Positions 29,804-37,862 of a DNA stretch of 64,000 bases are shown piece after piece (the stretch's first letter is position 1; each line of letters opens with the position of its first letter). The notes below the pieces were generated by a model. It made no database searches, was not told where the DNA came from, and worked only from the letters and a program-made list of their open reading frames with translations. The DNA comes from Pseudomonas koreensis (GTDB lineage Bacteria; Pseudomonadota; Gammaproteobacteria; Pseudomonadales; Pseudomonadaceae), in assembly GCF_025447595.1 (NCBI RefSeq), contig NZ_JAOEJU010000004.1:233634-297633 (forward strand). Reading direction: 5' to 3'. A program made the position numbers and the translations under genes.

Positions 29804-30616
29804 ATGGCTTTCTTCGAAGTTGACGGACAGGCGCTTCACTACATTGATCAAGGCACGGGCCCGGCGGTGTTGCTGGCCGGCAGCTACCTGTGGGATCAGG
29901 CCATGTGGGCGCCGCAGATCGCAGCGCTTTTGCCGCACTATCGGGTGATTGCGCTGGATCTGTGGGGCCATGGTGAATCCGGTCGCTTGCCTGAAGGCAC
30001 CGCTTCGCTGGACGACATTGCCCGACAGGCGCTGGCCTTGCTCGATCATCTGGACATCGACCGGGTGACGCTGGTCGGGCTGTCGGTCGGCGGCATGTGG
30101 GGCGTGCGTCTGGCGTTGTCGGCACCGCAGCGGCTCAACGGTCTGGTGCTGATGGACACTTACGTCGGCGTCGAGCCGGAGCCGACCCGCCAGTACTATT
30201 TCTCGCTGTTCAAGCAGATCGAGGAAAGCGGCGGGATCTCCGAGCCACTGCTGGATATCGTGGTGCCGATCTTCTTCCGCCCGGGCATTGATCGAGAGTC
30301 GGCGCTGTATCAGGATTTCCGCGCAAAACTCGCCGGCTATTCAGCTGAACGCCTGCGCGAAAGCATCGTGCCGATGGGGCGGATCACCTTTGGCCGTGAC
30401 GATCTGTTGCCGCGTCTGGGCGAGTTGAATGCGGCCACCACGCTGGTGGTCTGCGGCGATCAGGACAAGCCACGCCCGCCGTCGGAAGCACGGGAAATGG
30501 CTGAGTTGATTGGCTGTCCGTGTGTGCTGGTACCGGAGGCGGGGCATATCTCTAATCTGGAGAATCCGGAGTTTGTGACCGACACGCTGCTGAAGTTTCT
30601 GGCTGAGCTGAAGTAA
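29804..30616 (+). CDS. Alpha/beta hydrolase
   Basis: The 270-residue alpha/beta-hydrolase has HYIDQGTGPAVLLAGSYLWD near the oxyanion region, the nucleophile elbow GLSVGG (Ser near residue 95), an acidic residue in VVCGDQDKP, and the catalytic His in PEAGHISNLE. It resembles the 3-oxoadipate enol-lactonase / esterase group more than pyoverdine type II thioesterases (PvdG), which have a different motif context. It lies 120 bases after pvdL beyond a terminator, with no PvdS box of its own. A pyoverdine role is therefore possible but unsupported. Confidence 0.75.
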   Translation: MAFFEVDGQALHYIDQGTGPAVLLAGSYLWDQAMWAPQIAALLPHYRVIALDLWGHGESGRLPEGTASLDDIARQALALLDHLDIDRVTLVGLSVGGMWGVRLALSAPQRLNGLVLMDTYVGVEPEPTRQYYFSLFKQIEESGGISEPLLDIVVPIFFRPGIDRESALYQDFRAKLAGYSAERLRESIVPMGRITFGRDDLLPRLGELNAATTLVVCGDQDKPRPPSEAREMAELIGCPCVLVPEAGHISNLENPEFVTDTLLKFLAELK

Positions 30617-30618
30617 CG

Positions 30619-30648
30619 AAAACGCCCACGCATTGCGTGGGCGTTTTT
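30619..30648. terminator. Bidirectional intrinsic terminator
   Basis: The hairpin AAAACGCCCACGCA / TGCGTGGGCGTTTT has a T-run that extends into the dsbG stop codon. It separates the convergent hydrolase and dsbG genes and should work in both directions. Confidence 0.9.
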
Positions 30649-31418
30649 TATTTCGGGCCGAGAATCTTCGCCAGTTTGTCTGGCGTCGGCGCGCCTTGCT
30701 GTTGTTGCAGCTCGCCCTTGTCGTCCATGTAGAAGATCGCCGGAGTGGCCTGCAATTCCAGGTCTTCCATCAACTGCATGTTCGCTGCCAGTTTGGTCTG
30801 TACGGCAACCGGAATATCTTTCAAAGCCTTGAGTGTGCTGGCCTTGCCGGCCTTCTCGTGATCTTCCAGAGCTTTGCTCGGGTCTTTGGCCGCGAGCAGG
30901 GCGGCGGATTTGGCCGGGCTGTCTTCGCGGATGATGCCGACCATGATGTGCCGCAACTGCACCTTGCCGGCCTTGACCCACGGACGGGCCTGTTCCCAGA
31001 ACATGTTGCAGTACGGGCAGTTCGGATCACTGAACAGGTACACCGTGCGCGGTGCATCCTTGTTGCCGTCCTGAATCCAGTTGCTCGCCTCGAATTTGGC
31101 CCAGACTTCCTTGGCCATCGGCGCGTAGACCAGTTTTTGCAGCGGCGCGCTGCTCAGGTCATTGCCGTCGGCGTCGTACAGATTGCCCAGCAGCACGTGC
31201 TTGCCGTCCGGCGTCAGGTACAGCGCCATGCCGCGGTTCTGGTATTGCGCGGCGTAACCACGCAAGCCGTCCGGCGCGTCGAACTGGCCGACGATTTTTG
31301 CACCTTTGGCTTCGATCTTCTTGATCGCTTCAGGCAGTTCTTCAGCGGCCTGTACCGACGGCAAGTGCAGCAGGGCGGTACCCAGTGTCAGCGTCAGCAG
31401 GTGGCGGAGGCGGGGCAT
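30648..31418 (-). CDS. dsbG: Thiol:disulfide interchange protein DsbG
   Basis: The 256-residue protein has a signal peptide (residues 1-24, ending SVQAAE). An N-terminal dimerisation domain includes YAAQYQNRGMALYLTPDGKHVLLG. The C-terminal thioredoxin domain carries the redox pair in SDPNCPYCNMFW (residues of about 131-142) and the cis-Pro loop LQATPAIFY. DsbG is a periplasmic reductase/isomerase that protects single cysteines and is kept reduced by DsbD. Its start overlaps the end of the upstream tlpA-like gene by 25 bases, and the dsbD-tlpA-dsbG order matches PA2478-PA2476. Confidence 0.93.
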   Translation of the reverse strand: MPRLRHLLTLTLGTALLHLPSVQAAEELPEAIKKIEAKGAKIVGQFDAPDGLRGYAAQYQNRGMALYLTPDGKHVLLGNLYDADGNDLSSAPLQKLVYAPMAKEVWAKFEASNWIQDGNKDAPRTVYLFSDPNCPYCNMFWEQARPWVKAGKVQLRHIMVGIIREDSPAKSAALLAAKDPSKALEDHEKAGKASTLKALKDIPVAVQTKLAANMQLMEDLELQATPAIFYMDDKGELQQQQGAPTPDKLAKILGPK

Positions 31419-32266
31419 GGCAGTTTCCTTGAAGAAGAGGTGGCCGGATTCGGGCTGGAAGCCGGGGTGTCGAAGTTTTCCAGGGCACGGGCCAGGCTGG
31501 CGTTCGACAACTCGCCCAGATGGCTGCCCAACAGGCGACCATCCGGGCTATAGAACAGCGTAGTCGGCAGAGCCATGGAGCCCACGGCCTGGCCGAGACG
31601 CCCGCCTCTGTCGAACAGTACGTTGGTCAGGCTCAAACCCTGGGTTTCGAGAAAGGTCGCGACGCTTTGCATGCTTTCGGCCTGGTTGACGAATAGAAAT
31701 GTCAGGTCCGGGCGTTGTTGCTGCGCGTTTTCCAGCACCGGCATTTCCCGGCGGCACGGCGGACACCAGGTGGCCCACAGGTTGATCACCAGCGGCCCGC
31801 CCTGATAGTCGGTAAGTTTCACGGTTTCCCCGGCGGCGTTGCGCAGGGTGATGTCTGGCAGGCGTGTGCCTTGCTCGTAAATGCTTAGCGACAGGGTCGC
31901 CAGCACCCAGAACGCCACGCCGCTGACCACGCCGAAGCCCAGCGGTCGACGCAAACCCGGCCGGCGCCAGCCGCGATACAGCGCCGCCAGCAACAGCACG
32001 ATCACCCCTGGCCAGGCGAGAAAACCGCCGTCGCGCAGGTCGATGATCTGCCACAGATCGTTGCGATAGTGCCCCCAGTACACAGCGACAAACGCAATGC
32101 GCGCCGCCAGCATGCCGAGCAGAAACAGGCTGAACAGCGCCGACTCGGGGTTGTCACCGCCGCGCTTGGCCACCCGCCAGCCGACGAAGGTCGCCAGCGC
32201 CAGCGCGCTGATCAGCAGCAGGTGGTTGAGTGCGATGGCAAAGGTGCCGAGGGTGAAAGTCAGCAT
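31394..32266 (-). CDS. TlpA-like thioredoxin with N-terminal membrane domain
   Basis: The 290-residue protein has an N-terminal membrane half with about four hydrophobic segments (residues 5-130: LLLISALALATFVGW, ALFSLFLLGMLAARIAFVAV, WPGVIVLLLAALYRG, GVVSGVAFWVLATLSL). This part recalls prolipoprotein diacylglyceryl transferase proteins. The periplasmic TlpA/ResA domain follows, with WATWCPPCRREMPV (near residue 167) and the cis-Pro ALPTTLFY. It likely passes reducing power in the periplasm with DsbD and DsbG. Its ATG shares one base with the dsbD stop (TAATG). It matches the position of PA2477. Confidence 0.87.
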   Translation of the reverse strand: MLTFTLGTFAIALNHLLLISALALATFVGWRVAKRGGDNPESALFSLFLLGMLAARIAFVAVYWGHYRNDLWQIIDLRDGGFLAWPGVIVLLLAALYRGWRRPGLRRPLGFGVVSGVAFWVLATLSLSIYEQGTRLPDITLRNAAGETVKLTDYQGGPLVINLWATWCPPCRREMPVLENAQQQRPDLTFLFVNQAESMQSVATFLETQGLSLTNVLFDRGGRLGQAVGSMALPTTLFYSPDGRLLGSHLGELSNASLARALENFDTPASSPNPATSSSRKLPCPASATC

Positions 32267-33996
32267 TAACGGGCGTCTCGGGTGGTGGTCCAGCGTTGCA
32301 GGAAAGTATCGGCATCGACCTCGCCGGTGATGCGCTGGCTGCGGCGCTCATCGCCGTCGGCGCCGATCCACACGAAACTCGGTGGCCCCGGCACTTTATA
32401 ACGGCCGAGCAGTTCGCGGCTGGCGGCATTGTCGGCGGTGACGTCGAGTCGGAGCAAGCGCACATCGCTCAGGGCCTGCATTACCCGCGCCTGGCCGAAC
32501 ACCTGTTTTTCCATCACTTTGCAGGACGTGCACCAGTCGGCGTAGTAATCGAGCAATACCCATTGCCCCTGTGCTTTGGCGGCGTCGAGCTCGCGTTGCA
32601 GGGCGGCGGGATCCTTGATCGTCGTGAAGGCATCGTGGCCGTTGGGCGCCATGGACCCCTCGCGGCCGGCGCTGTACACCTGCAACGGCTGATACGGATC
32701 GTCACTGCCGCCCGCCGCACCGACCACCAGCAGACTGCCCCACAAACCCAGCAACAGCGAACCGGCGCCGAACACATGCGCCACGCGACCAAAGCCCTCG
32801 GACTGTTTCCAGGCACTGTAAGCGGCGATCAACAGCAGTGCGCCGCACAGACCGAGCCACAGCGATGGGTCCAGCACCGGGCGCAGCATCAGCAACGCCG
32901 TGGCGAGGAACAGGAAGCCGAATACGCCTTTGAGCAGATTCATCCACGCGCCGGGTTTGGGCAGGAAACGATTGCCGACGGTTACCAGCAACAGCAGCGG
33001 TACGCCGATGCCGATGCCCAGGGCAAACAGAATCAAACCACCGTGCAGCGCGTTGCCACTTTGCGCGATGTAAAGCAGGGCGCCCGCCAGCGGTGCGGTC
33101 ATGCACGGGCCGACCAGCAGACCGGACAACGCGCCCAATACGCCGGCACCGACCAGGCTGCCACCGCGTTGACTGCGCGAAGCGTGTTCCAGTCGATCAC
33201 GCAGAGCCACCGGCAATTGCAGTTCAAAGAAGCCGAACATCGGCAGCGCCAGAACCACAAACACTGCCGCGAACGTCCCGAGCAGCCACGGGTTCTGCAA
33301 CCATGCCTGCAGGTTCGCCCCCAGCAGCGCGGCGATGACGCCCATCGCCGCATACACCAGCGCCATGCAAACCACATAGCTGGCGGCCAGCGCGAAACCG
33401 CGACGCGGTGTGGCACCGCTGCCCACGACCATGCCTGCCAGAATCGGCAGCATCGGTAAAGAACACGGCGCAAACGCCAGCAGCAGACCCAGGCCGAAGA
33501 ACACCAGCAGACTCCAGCCCAGCGAGTGCTGTTGCAGACCGCTGGCCAGTGCCTGATCCGGCGCTTCATCCGTCGTCGCTGCGGCTTTGCCGCCAAGGTC
33601 GATCACTCGGGTCTGCGGGGGATAGCAAAGACCGGCGTCGGCGCAGCCCTGGTAACTGACCTTGATCTGGCCTTGGGCGGCTGCCGGGATCTTCAGCTCA
33701 AGGCCCTGGCGATAGACTGGCTGCTCGCCGAAATACTCGTCGCTGTGGGACTCGCCTTCGGGCAGGGCCGGGACGTTCTGCACCGCCAGCCCGTCGAACT
33801 TCAGACGCTTCTGGTACAGGTAGTAACCGTCGGCGATTTGCCAGAACAGTTGGGTCTCACCGGATTCCAGACGTTCCGACGTCAGTACGAACGCTTTGTC
33901 GACCGGCAGAAACTCCGGTTTTGTCGCAAAGGGATCATTCCCCGCTTGGGTCAGACCCGAAAACAGCAGTGCAAACAATAGAAAAAAATGACGCAT
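32266..33996 (-). CDS. dsbD: Thiol:disulfide interchange protein DsbD
   Basis: The 576-residue protein has three parts. After a signal peptide comes a periplasmic alpha domain (to about residue 150, with the Cys pair around YQGCADAGLCYPP). A membrane beta domain of about eight segments follows, with FAPCSLPMLPI and LVGPCMTAPLAGAL carrying the central cysteines. The C-terminal gamma thioredoxin domain has YADWCTSCKVMEK. DsbD carries electrons from cytoplasmic thioredoxin to periplasmic DsbG and TlpA-like partners. All expected Cys pairs are present. It is the first gene of the dsb operon; a direct-repeat operator candidate lies 48-66 bases upstream. Confidence 0.94.
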   Translation of the reverse strand: MRHFFLLFALLFSGLTQAGNDPFATKPEFLPVDKAFVLTSERLESGETQLFWQIADGYYLYQKRLKFDGLAVQNVPALPEGESHSDEYFGEQPVYRQGLELKIPAAAQGQIKVSYQGCADAGLCYPPQTRVIDLGGKAAATTDEAPDQALASGLQQHSLGWSLLVFFGLGLLLAFAPCSLPMLPILAGMVVGSGATPRRGFALAASYVVCMALVYAAMGVIAALLGANLQAWLQNPWLLGTFAAVFVVLALPMFGFFELQLPVALRDRLEHASRSQRGGSLVGAGVLGALSGLLVGPCMTAPLAGALLYIAQSGNALHGGLILFALGIGIGVPLLLLVTVGNRFLPKPGAWMNLLKGVFGFLFLATALLMLRPVLDPSLWLGLCGALLLIAAYSAWKQSEGFGRVAHVFGAGSLLLGLWGSLLVVGAAGGSDDPYQPLQVYSAGREGSMAPNGHDAFTTIKDPAALQRELDAAKAQGQWVLLDYYADWCTSCKVMEKQVFGQARVMQALSDVRLLRLDVTADNAASRELLGRYKVPGPPSFVWIGADGDERRSQRITGEVDADTFLQRWTTTRDAR

Positions 33997-34043
33997 GGAG
34001 GAGCCTTGTCCCTGTGCAATTGAGGGGCACAGTGGCGGGCGGC

Positions 34044-34062
34044 GATTAACCGATGATTAACC
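34044..34062 (-). promoter_or_regulatory. Candidate response-regulator site upstream of dsbD
   Basis: Two exact copies of GATTAACC (34044-34051 and 34055-34062) repeat with an 11-bp period, the spacing used by OmpR-family regulators such as PmrA/QseB/CopR types. It lies just upstream of dsbD and is the natural candidate for binding by the adjacent regulator DsbR. Confidence 0.6.
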
Positions 34063-34120
34063 CGGCTTTTTCCTGCCTCGATGCGCTTGAATATTCATGC
34101 GCTGGTGATTGAGCGACGAT

Positions 34121-34795
34121 TCAGAGGCCCCGTAACAAACCGGGAAAGCTGTCGACCTTACGCAAGCCACCTGCGACCTGGTTTTTTTGCATGTTGTAAA
34201 TAATGAATTCATCATTTGTCAGGAATATATACCAAAGGCTGTCGCTAAAGGTTGGGTCAACTTGTGCGGCTGTAATGATGCGCTGTTTATAGGGTTCGAG
34301 TCCGCGCATGTTTGTACTCGGTTTGAGCGTGAGCTGCTGTTTGACGGTATCGAAAACCAGGCTGTCACCATTGCTCAGCAGGAAGCGGAAGGTGTTTTTA
34401 CTGGTTACTTCCCACCAAGTACCCGCCACGATCCTGTCGAAATAAGGCAGCAAAGGTGCCCAGAGCGAGTTGGACAGGCGATAGAAAGCGCTGACCTTGT
34501 CTGCGTCCTGATCATAGGCGCAAACCCAAGGTGTATCGTCGTTATAAAAGAACAGCCAGGAAGTGTCGGCATCGTCGAAAAGGCCTGGCGCTGTACGAGT
34601 GAAGCCGAAGCGTAGATGTTTTGCATACGGATCAAACTCGCTCCAGTGCTCCTTGACAGGTTTTGGATAGATATCAAGCACCCTGTTGTCAGAGATGTCG
34701 TATCGAGAGTAAGTATCGGAGTTCTTGAAAAAGAAATAAATACGGTCAGGGCCTGCGCGCCAGTCGATAGCGACAAAGTTTTTTAGTTTGGACAT
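34121..34795 (-). CDS. Hemopexin-repeat protein
   Basis: The 224-residue protein has no signal peptide. Residues 9-54 (AIDWRAGPDRIYFFF, YSRYD, IYPKPVKEHWSEF) follow the hemopexin repeat pattern, in which an Ile/Asp strand leads to YFFKG-xxYWRYD and a YPK-x-IxxxW loop. Three further degenerate repeats cover about residues 60-116 (SWLFFYNDD), 118-165 (FRFLLSNGDSLVFD) and 173-222 (WYIFLTNDEFIIYN), giving a four-bladed propeller of normal hemopexin-domain size. Bacterial relatives include Photorhabdus photopexin. Binding partner is unknown; heme, metal or protein are possibilities. The DNA is much AT-richer than its neighbours and interrupts the conserved dsb/dsbRS locus, which suggests acquisition. 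Confidence 0.7.
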   Translation of the reverse strand: MSKLKNFVAIDWRAGPDRIYFFFKNSDTYSRYDISDNRVLDIYPKPVKEHWSEFDPYAKHLRFGFTRTAPGLFDDADTSWLFFYNDDTPWVCAYDQDADKVSAFYRLSNSLWAPLLPYFDRIVAGTWWEVTSKNTFRFLLSNGDSLVFDTVKQQLTLKPSTNMRGLEPYKQRIITAAQVDPTFSDSLWYIFLTNDEFIIYNMQKNQVAGGLRKVDSFPGLLRGL

Positions 34796-35124
34796 GTTGT
34801 CATTCCTTTGTGTGGTTTGTTTTATGCTTGCGGGCTCAGGTTATGTCCATTGTTGATGTTTATGCCATGTTTGGTTCGTTATGATATGTTTCTGATGTTT
34901 CTGATGTTTCTGATGTTTCTGATGTTTCTGATGTTTCTGATGTTTCTGATGTTTGTTAGTTTGTTGATCGTTGTCTTTTAAATGTCGGCTTAATATTTTT
35001 TGCAGCAGACGGCAACACTTGTCATCGCATACATCGTGGCCATGCTTCTCCTTCGCGCGGTCAGTGGCCATAATTGCCGCTTAATCCCCGGCTGCTTGAA
35101 TCGCGTTTTTTCCCTGGAGCTCCC
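34796..35124. other. Divergent intergenic region, hemopexin-like gene to dsbR
   Basis: No convincing gene is seen in these 329 bases. The stretch contains the 9-bp minisatellite at 34892-34954 and must hold the promoters for both flanking genes. A 76-codon minus-strand frame across the minisatellite would encode a Lys-His-Gln repeat and is judged not real. A weak TTTAAA/CTTAAT pair near 34977-34994 is not a convincing operator. Confidence 0.5.
34892..34954. repeat. 9-bp minisatellite, seven perfect copies
   Basis: The unit CTGATGTTT is repeated seven times without a change, preceded by a degenerate copy (ATGATATGTTT). It lies between the hemopexin-like gene and dsbR, about 97 bases upstream of the former. 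It is a likely hotspot for copy-number change. Confidence 0.95.
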
Positions 35125-35805
35125 ATGCACGTACTGGTTTGCGAAGACGATGAGTTGATCGCCAGCGGCATCGTCGCCGGGCTGACGGCGCAAGGCCTGA
35201 CGGTCGAGCACGTCAATACGGCTTCGAAGGCGCGGGCGATTCTCAAGGTTGCCGAATTCGACGTGATGGTGCTCGATCTCGGCCTGCCGGACGAAGATGG
35301 CCTCAAATTGCTGCAACAACTGCGTCAGCAAGGCCTGGAGATTCCGGTGCTGATTCTCACCGCGCGGGATTCGGTCACGGATCGGGTCGACGGCTTGCAG
35401 TCCGGTGCCGACGACTATCTGCTCAAGCCTTTCGACCTGCGCGAGTTGTTTGCCCGTCTGCAAACCTTGCTTCGGCGGGTGGCCGGGCGCAGCGTCAACC
35501 TGATCGAGCACGGTGCGCTGACTTACGACCCGAGCAGCCGCGAAACCACACTCGCGGGCCGGTCTGTGGATCTGTCCCGTCGCGAACAATCCCTGCTGCA
35601 AGCCTTGCTGCACAACCGTGGCCGGGTGCTGTCCACCGAGCAGTTGAAGGACAGCGTCTACGGTTTCAACGATGAGCTGGAGAGCAACGCACTCAACGTG
35701 CACATCCATCACCTGCGCAGCAAACTGGGTAAAGGCATCGTCGAAACCGTGCGCGGTCTGGGCTATCGCCTGGGCCCGGCCGATGGCGGAGAACACGACA
35801 AGTGA
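35125..35805 (+). CDS. dsbR: OmpR-family response regulator DsbR
   Basis: The 226-residue protein starts at the ATG at 35125 with GGAG upstream. The receiver domain (residues 1-115) has VCEDDELI, the phosphoacceptor Asp in VLDLGLPDEDG, TARDS and the KPFDLREL lysine. The C-terminal winged helix (residues 125-222) has SRREQSLLQALLHNRGRVLS and NVHIHHLRSKLG. It matches PA2479, whose system has been described as copper-responsive control of dsb genes; that role is carried over by synteny. Its stop overlaps the kinase start as TGATG. Confidence 0.87.
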   Translation: MHVLVCEDDELIASGIVAGLTAQGLTVEHVNTASKARAILKVAEFDVMVLDLGLPDEDGLKLLQQLRQQGLEIPVLILTARDSVTDRVDGLQSGADDYLLKPFDLRELFARLQTLLRRVAGRSVNLIEHGALTYDPSSRETTLAGRSVDLSRREQSLLQALLHNRGRVLSTEQLKDSVYGFNDELESNALNVHIHHLRSKLGKGIVETVRGLGYRLGPADGGEHDK

Positions 35806-37127
35806 TGAGTCTGCGCTTGCGCTTGAGCCTGACCCTCGGCGCCGCGTTTGCGTTGATCTGGGCCCTGGCCGCTGCCTGGATGCTCAGCGATTTGCGCAAC
35901 CAGATGATGTTTTCCCTCGACCAGCGGCTGGTAGCGTCGGCGCGGATGGTCGCCGGGTTGCTGGAACAATTGCCGCCCATACCGAGCAAAGGCGAGGGTA
36001 CTCACTTCAGCGCCGAGCAACTTAATATTCCCGGCGGCATGGCCTGCCAGGTCAGTTCGCTGCGTGGGGAAATCCTCGCCCGCAGTCACAACAATCCGGA
36101 ACAGGCGCTGGAAGCCCAGAAGATGGGTTTCCACGATCAGATGATCGATGGCGCGCCATGGCGCAGCTTTACCCTGGCCCGAGGTGATGTGCGAATTACC
36201 ACCGCTGACCGGGCGATAGAACGCGAAGCTCTGAATATGTCGATCCTGCTGGCAGCTTCGGTGCCGGTCGGCGTGGCGCTGCTCGGCTGCCTTTGCCTGT
36301 TGTGGCTGGGGATCGGTCAGGGCCTGGCGCCGCTCAACCGCTTGCGTGAGGCGTTGATGCGCCGCAACGCGGACTCCCTGGAGCCGTTGCAGTTGCAGTC
36401 ATTCCCCAGCGAACTGAAACCGCTGCTTGAAACCCAGAACCAGTTGTTCCAGCGCATCGGCAAGACGATCGAACGCGAACGTCGCCTGACCGGCGATGCC
36501 GCCCATGAACTGCGCAGCCCGCTGACCGCGATCAAGACCCACCTGCAAGTGGCACGCATGACCGAAGGCAACGCCCGCGATCAGTCCCTGGCCCGGGCCG
36601 AAGAGGGTGCCGATCGCCTGCATCGGACCCTTGAACAATTGCTGTTGCTGGCCCGGGTCGAAGGCAGTCTGTCGTTCGACGACGGTGTGCAATGCAGTGC
36701 TGAGCAGGTGGCGAAACTGGCGATTCAGGACTCGGCCAGCGACCAGCGCCAGCGCATCAGGCTGCACCTGCCTGAACGCTTGTCCGGTGCGCCGCTGCAA
36801 ATGCCGGCGGTGCTGTCGATTGCAGCCTTGCGTAATCTGCTCGATAACGCCCTGCGTCATACACCGACCGACGGCGCGGTGGACCTGAGCCTGGAAACCA
36901 CCGCCAATCGCGTGCGTTTTGTGGTACGCGATCATGGGCCGGGAATTGCCCCAGACGATTTGCAACATCTGACCCAGCGTTTCTGGCGCAATGGCCAGAG
37001 CACCGGCTGCGGGCTGGGACTGGCGATTGTCCAGGCCATCGTTCAGCGCTGCGCCTGCACCCTGCATTTCGACAGCCGCCCGGATGGTTTGCGGGTCGAG
37101 CTGACCATGCCGCTGCAACCGGTCTGA
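35805..37127 (+). CDS. dsbS: Sensor histidine kinase DsbS
   Basis: The 440-residue protein starts at the ATG at 35805, overlapping the dsbR stop; a GTG one codon earlier is also possible. It has a membrane segment at about residues 8-28, a periplasmic sensor region (29-145), a second segment (146-168), a HAMP-like linker, the phospho-His box GDAAHELRSPLTAIKTHL and an ATPase domain with NLLDNALRH, DHGPGI and GCGLGLAIVQ. The sensor region holds a single cysteine in GGMACQVSS (residue 81 from this start). A cysteine at the equivalent place is reported as the copper sensor in P. aeruginosa DsbS. Confidence 0.87.
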   Translation: MSLRLRLSLTLGAAFALIWALAAAWMLSDLRNQMMFSLDQRLVASARMVAGLLEQLPPIPSKGEGTHFSAEQLNIPGGMACQVSSLRGEILARSHNNPEQALEAQKMGFHDQMIDGAPWRSFTLARGDVRITTADRAIEREALNMSILLAASVPVGVALLGCLCLLWLGIGQGLAPLNRLREALMRRNADSLEPLQLQSFPSELKPLLETQNQLFQRIGKTIERERRLTGDAAHELRSPLTAIKTHLQVARMTEGNARDQSLARAEEGADRLHRTLEQLLLLARVEGSLSFDDGVQCSAEQVAKLAIQDSASDQRQRIRLHLPERLSGAPLQMPAVLSIAALRNLLDNALRHTPTDGAVDLSLETTANRVRFVVRDHGPGIAPDDLQHLTQRFWRNGQSTGCGLGLAIVQAIVQRCACTLHFDSRPDGLRVELTMPLQPV

Positions 37128-37234
37128 AACTTTGCCAGGCACATCAAATGTAACCTCTCTCCATTAGTCATCCGCCGGCCGCGACGTTATTGTCGCGCCA
37201 GCCTTTGACTCAATGGATTGAGGGAAACAGCGCC

Positions 37235-37720
37235 ATGGAAGCACCCGTTTATATCTGTCCCGCCACACCTGCCGATGCCGGCATCATCAGCCGGATTCTC
37301 GAACGCTCGATCCGCGTCGGTTGCGCGCTCGATCATCGTAACGATCCACAACTGGTCGAGCGCTGGGTCCACCGACAATCGTCGGAGTACATCAGCGTCT
37401 GGCTCGCCGATCCCCATCATTATCTGAACATCGCACTACTGCAGGACAAACCGGTGGGCGTCGGCATGGCCGCAGCCAATGGTGAAGTCACGTTCTGTCA
37501 TGTGCAGCCGGAGTGGTTCCGCCGAGGTGCAGGCCGTGCGCTGATGGGTGATCTCGAAGGTTGGCTGAGGATTCGCGGCCGGCCTTGCGTCACGCTCGCC
37601 AGTACGCGAACCGGCGAGGCGTTCTACCGGCGTCTGGGTTATCGCGAAGCGGCGACTGCCTTCATGCAACACGGCGTTTTGACCCTGCCAATGCACAAGC
37701 CGCTGGCATTGTCGGCCTGA
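37235..37720 (+). CDS. GNAT-family N-acetyltransferase
   Basis: The 161-residue protein starts at the ATG at 37235 with GAGGG upstream. It has the GNAT acetyl-CoA loop in EWFRRGAGRALMGDLEGW (near residue 92) and the C-terminal TRTGEAFYRRLGYREA motif. The substrate is unknown. It lies just upstream of the pvdH promoter, but its own upstream region shows no PvdS box. A role in pyoverdine is therefore not supported. A small hairpin, CGCGAC / GTCGCG, lies at 37180-37197 upstream. Confidence 0.82.
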   Translation: MEAPVYICPATPADAGIISRILERSIRVGCALDHRNDPQLVERWVHRQSSEYISVWLADPHHYLNIALLQDKPVGVGMAAANGEVTFCHVQPEWFRRGAGRALMGDLEGWLRIRGRPCVTLASTRTGEAFYRRLGYREAATAFMQHGVLTLPMHKPLALSA

Positions 37721-37736
37721 CATTCGATCAAGGGTG

Positions 37737-37760
37737 TAAATCCTCGACACGCTGGTGCGT
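37737..37760 (+). promoter_or_regulatory. PvdS-dependent promoter for pvdH
   Basis: TAAAT at 37737-37741 is followed by exactly 16 bases and CGT at 37758-37760. It predicts transcription starting near 37770, giving a leader of about 93 bases before the pvdH ATG. Confidence 0.88.
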
Positions 37761-37862
37761 TTCCAGAACAGGAAAACCTGCATGTGCGCCCCGCGACCGG
37801 AACGCGCACCTGCCCGGTGTGCAGTTTTGGTCACTATCCATAGCGTATTGAGGGGTCGAGAG

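Noticed and set aside
34892..34954. CRISPR-like array
   Set aside because: Units are only 9 bp and directly adjacent with no spacers, so this is a minisatellite.
34841..35071. Minus-strand frame of 76 codons containing a Lys-His-Gln repeat
   Set aside because: The repeat is the direct translation of the 9-bp minisatellite; there is no good ribosome site and the composition is unlike a folded protein.
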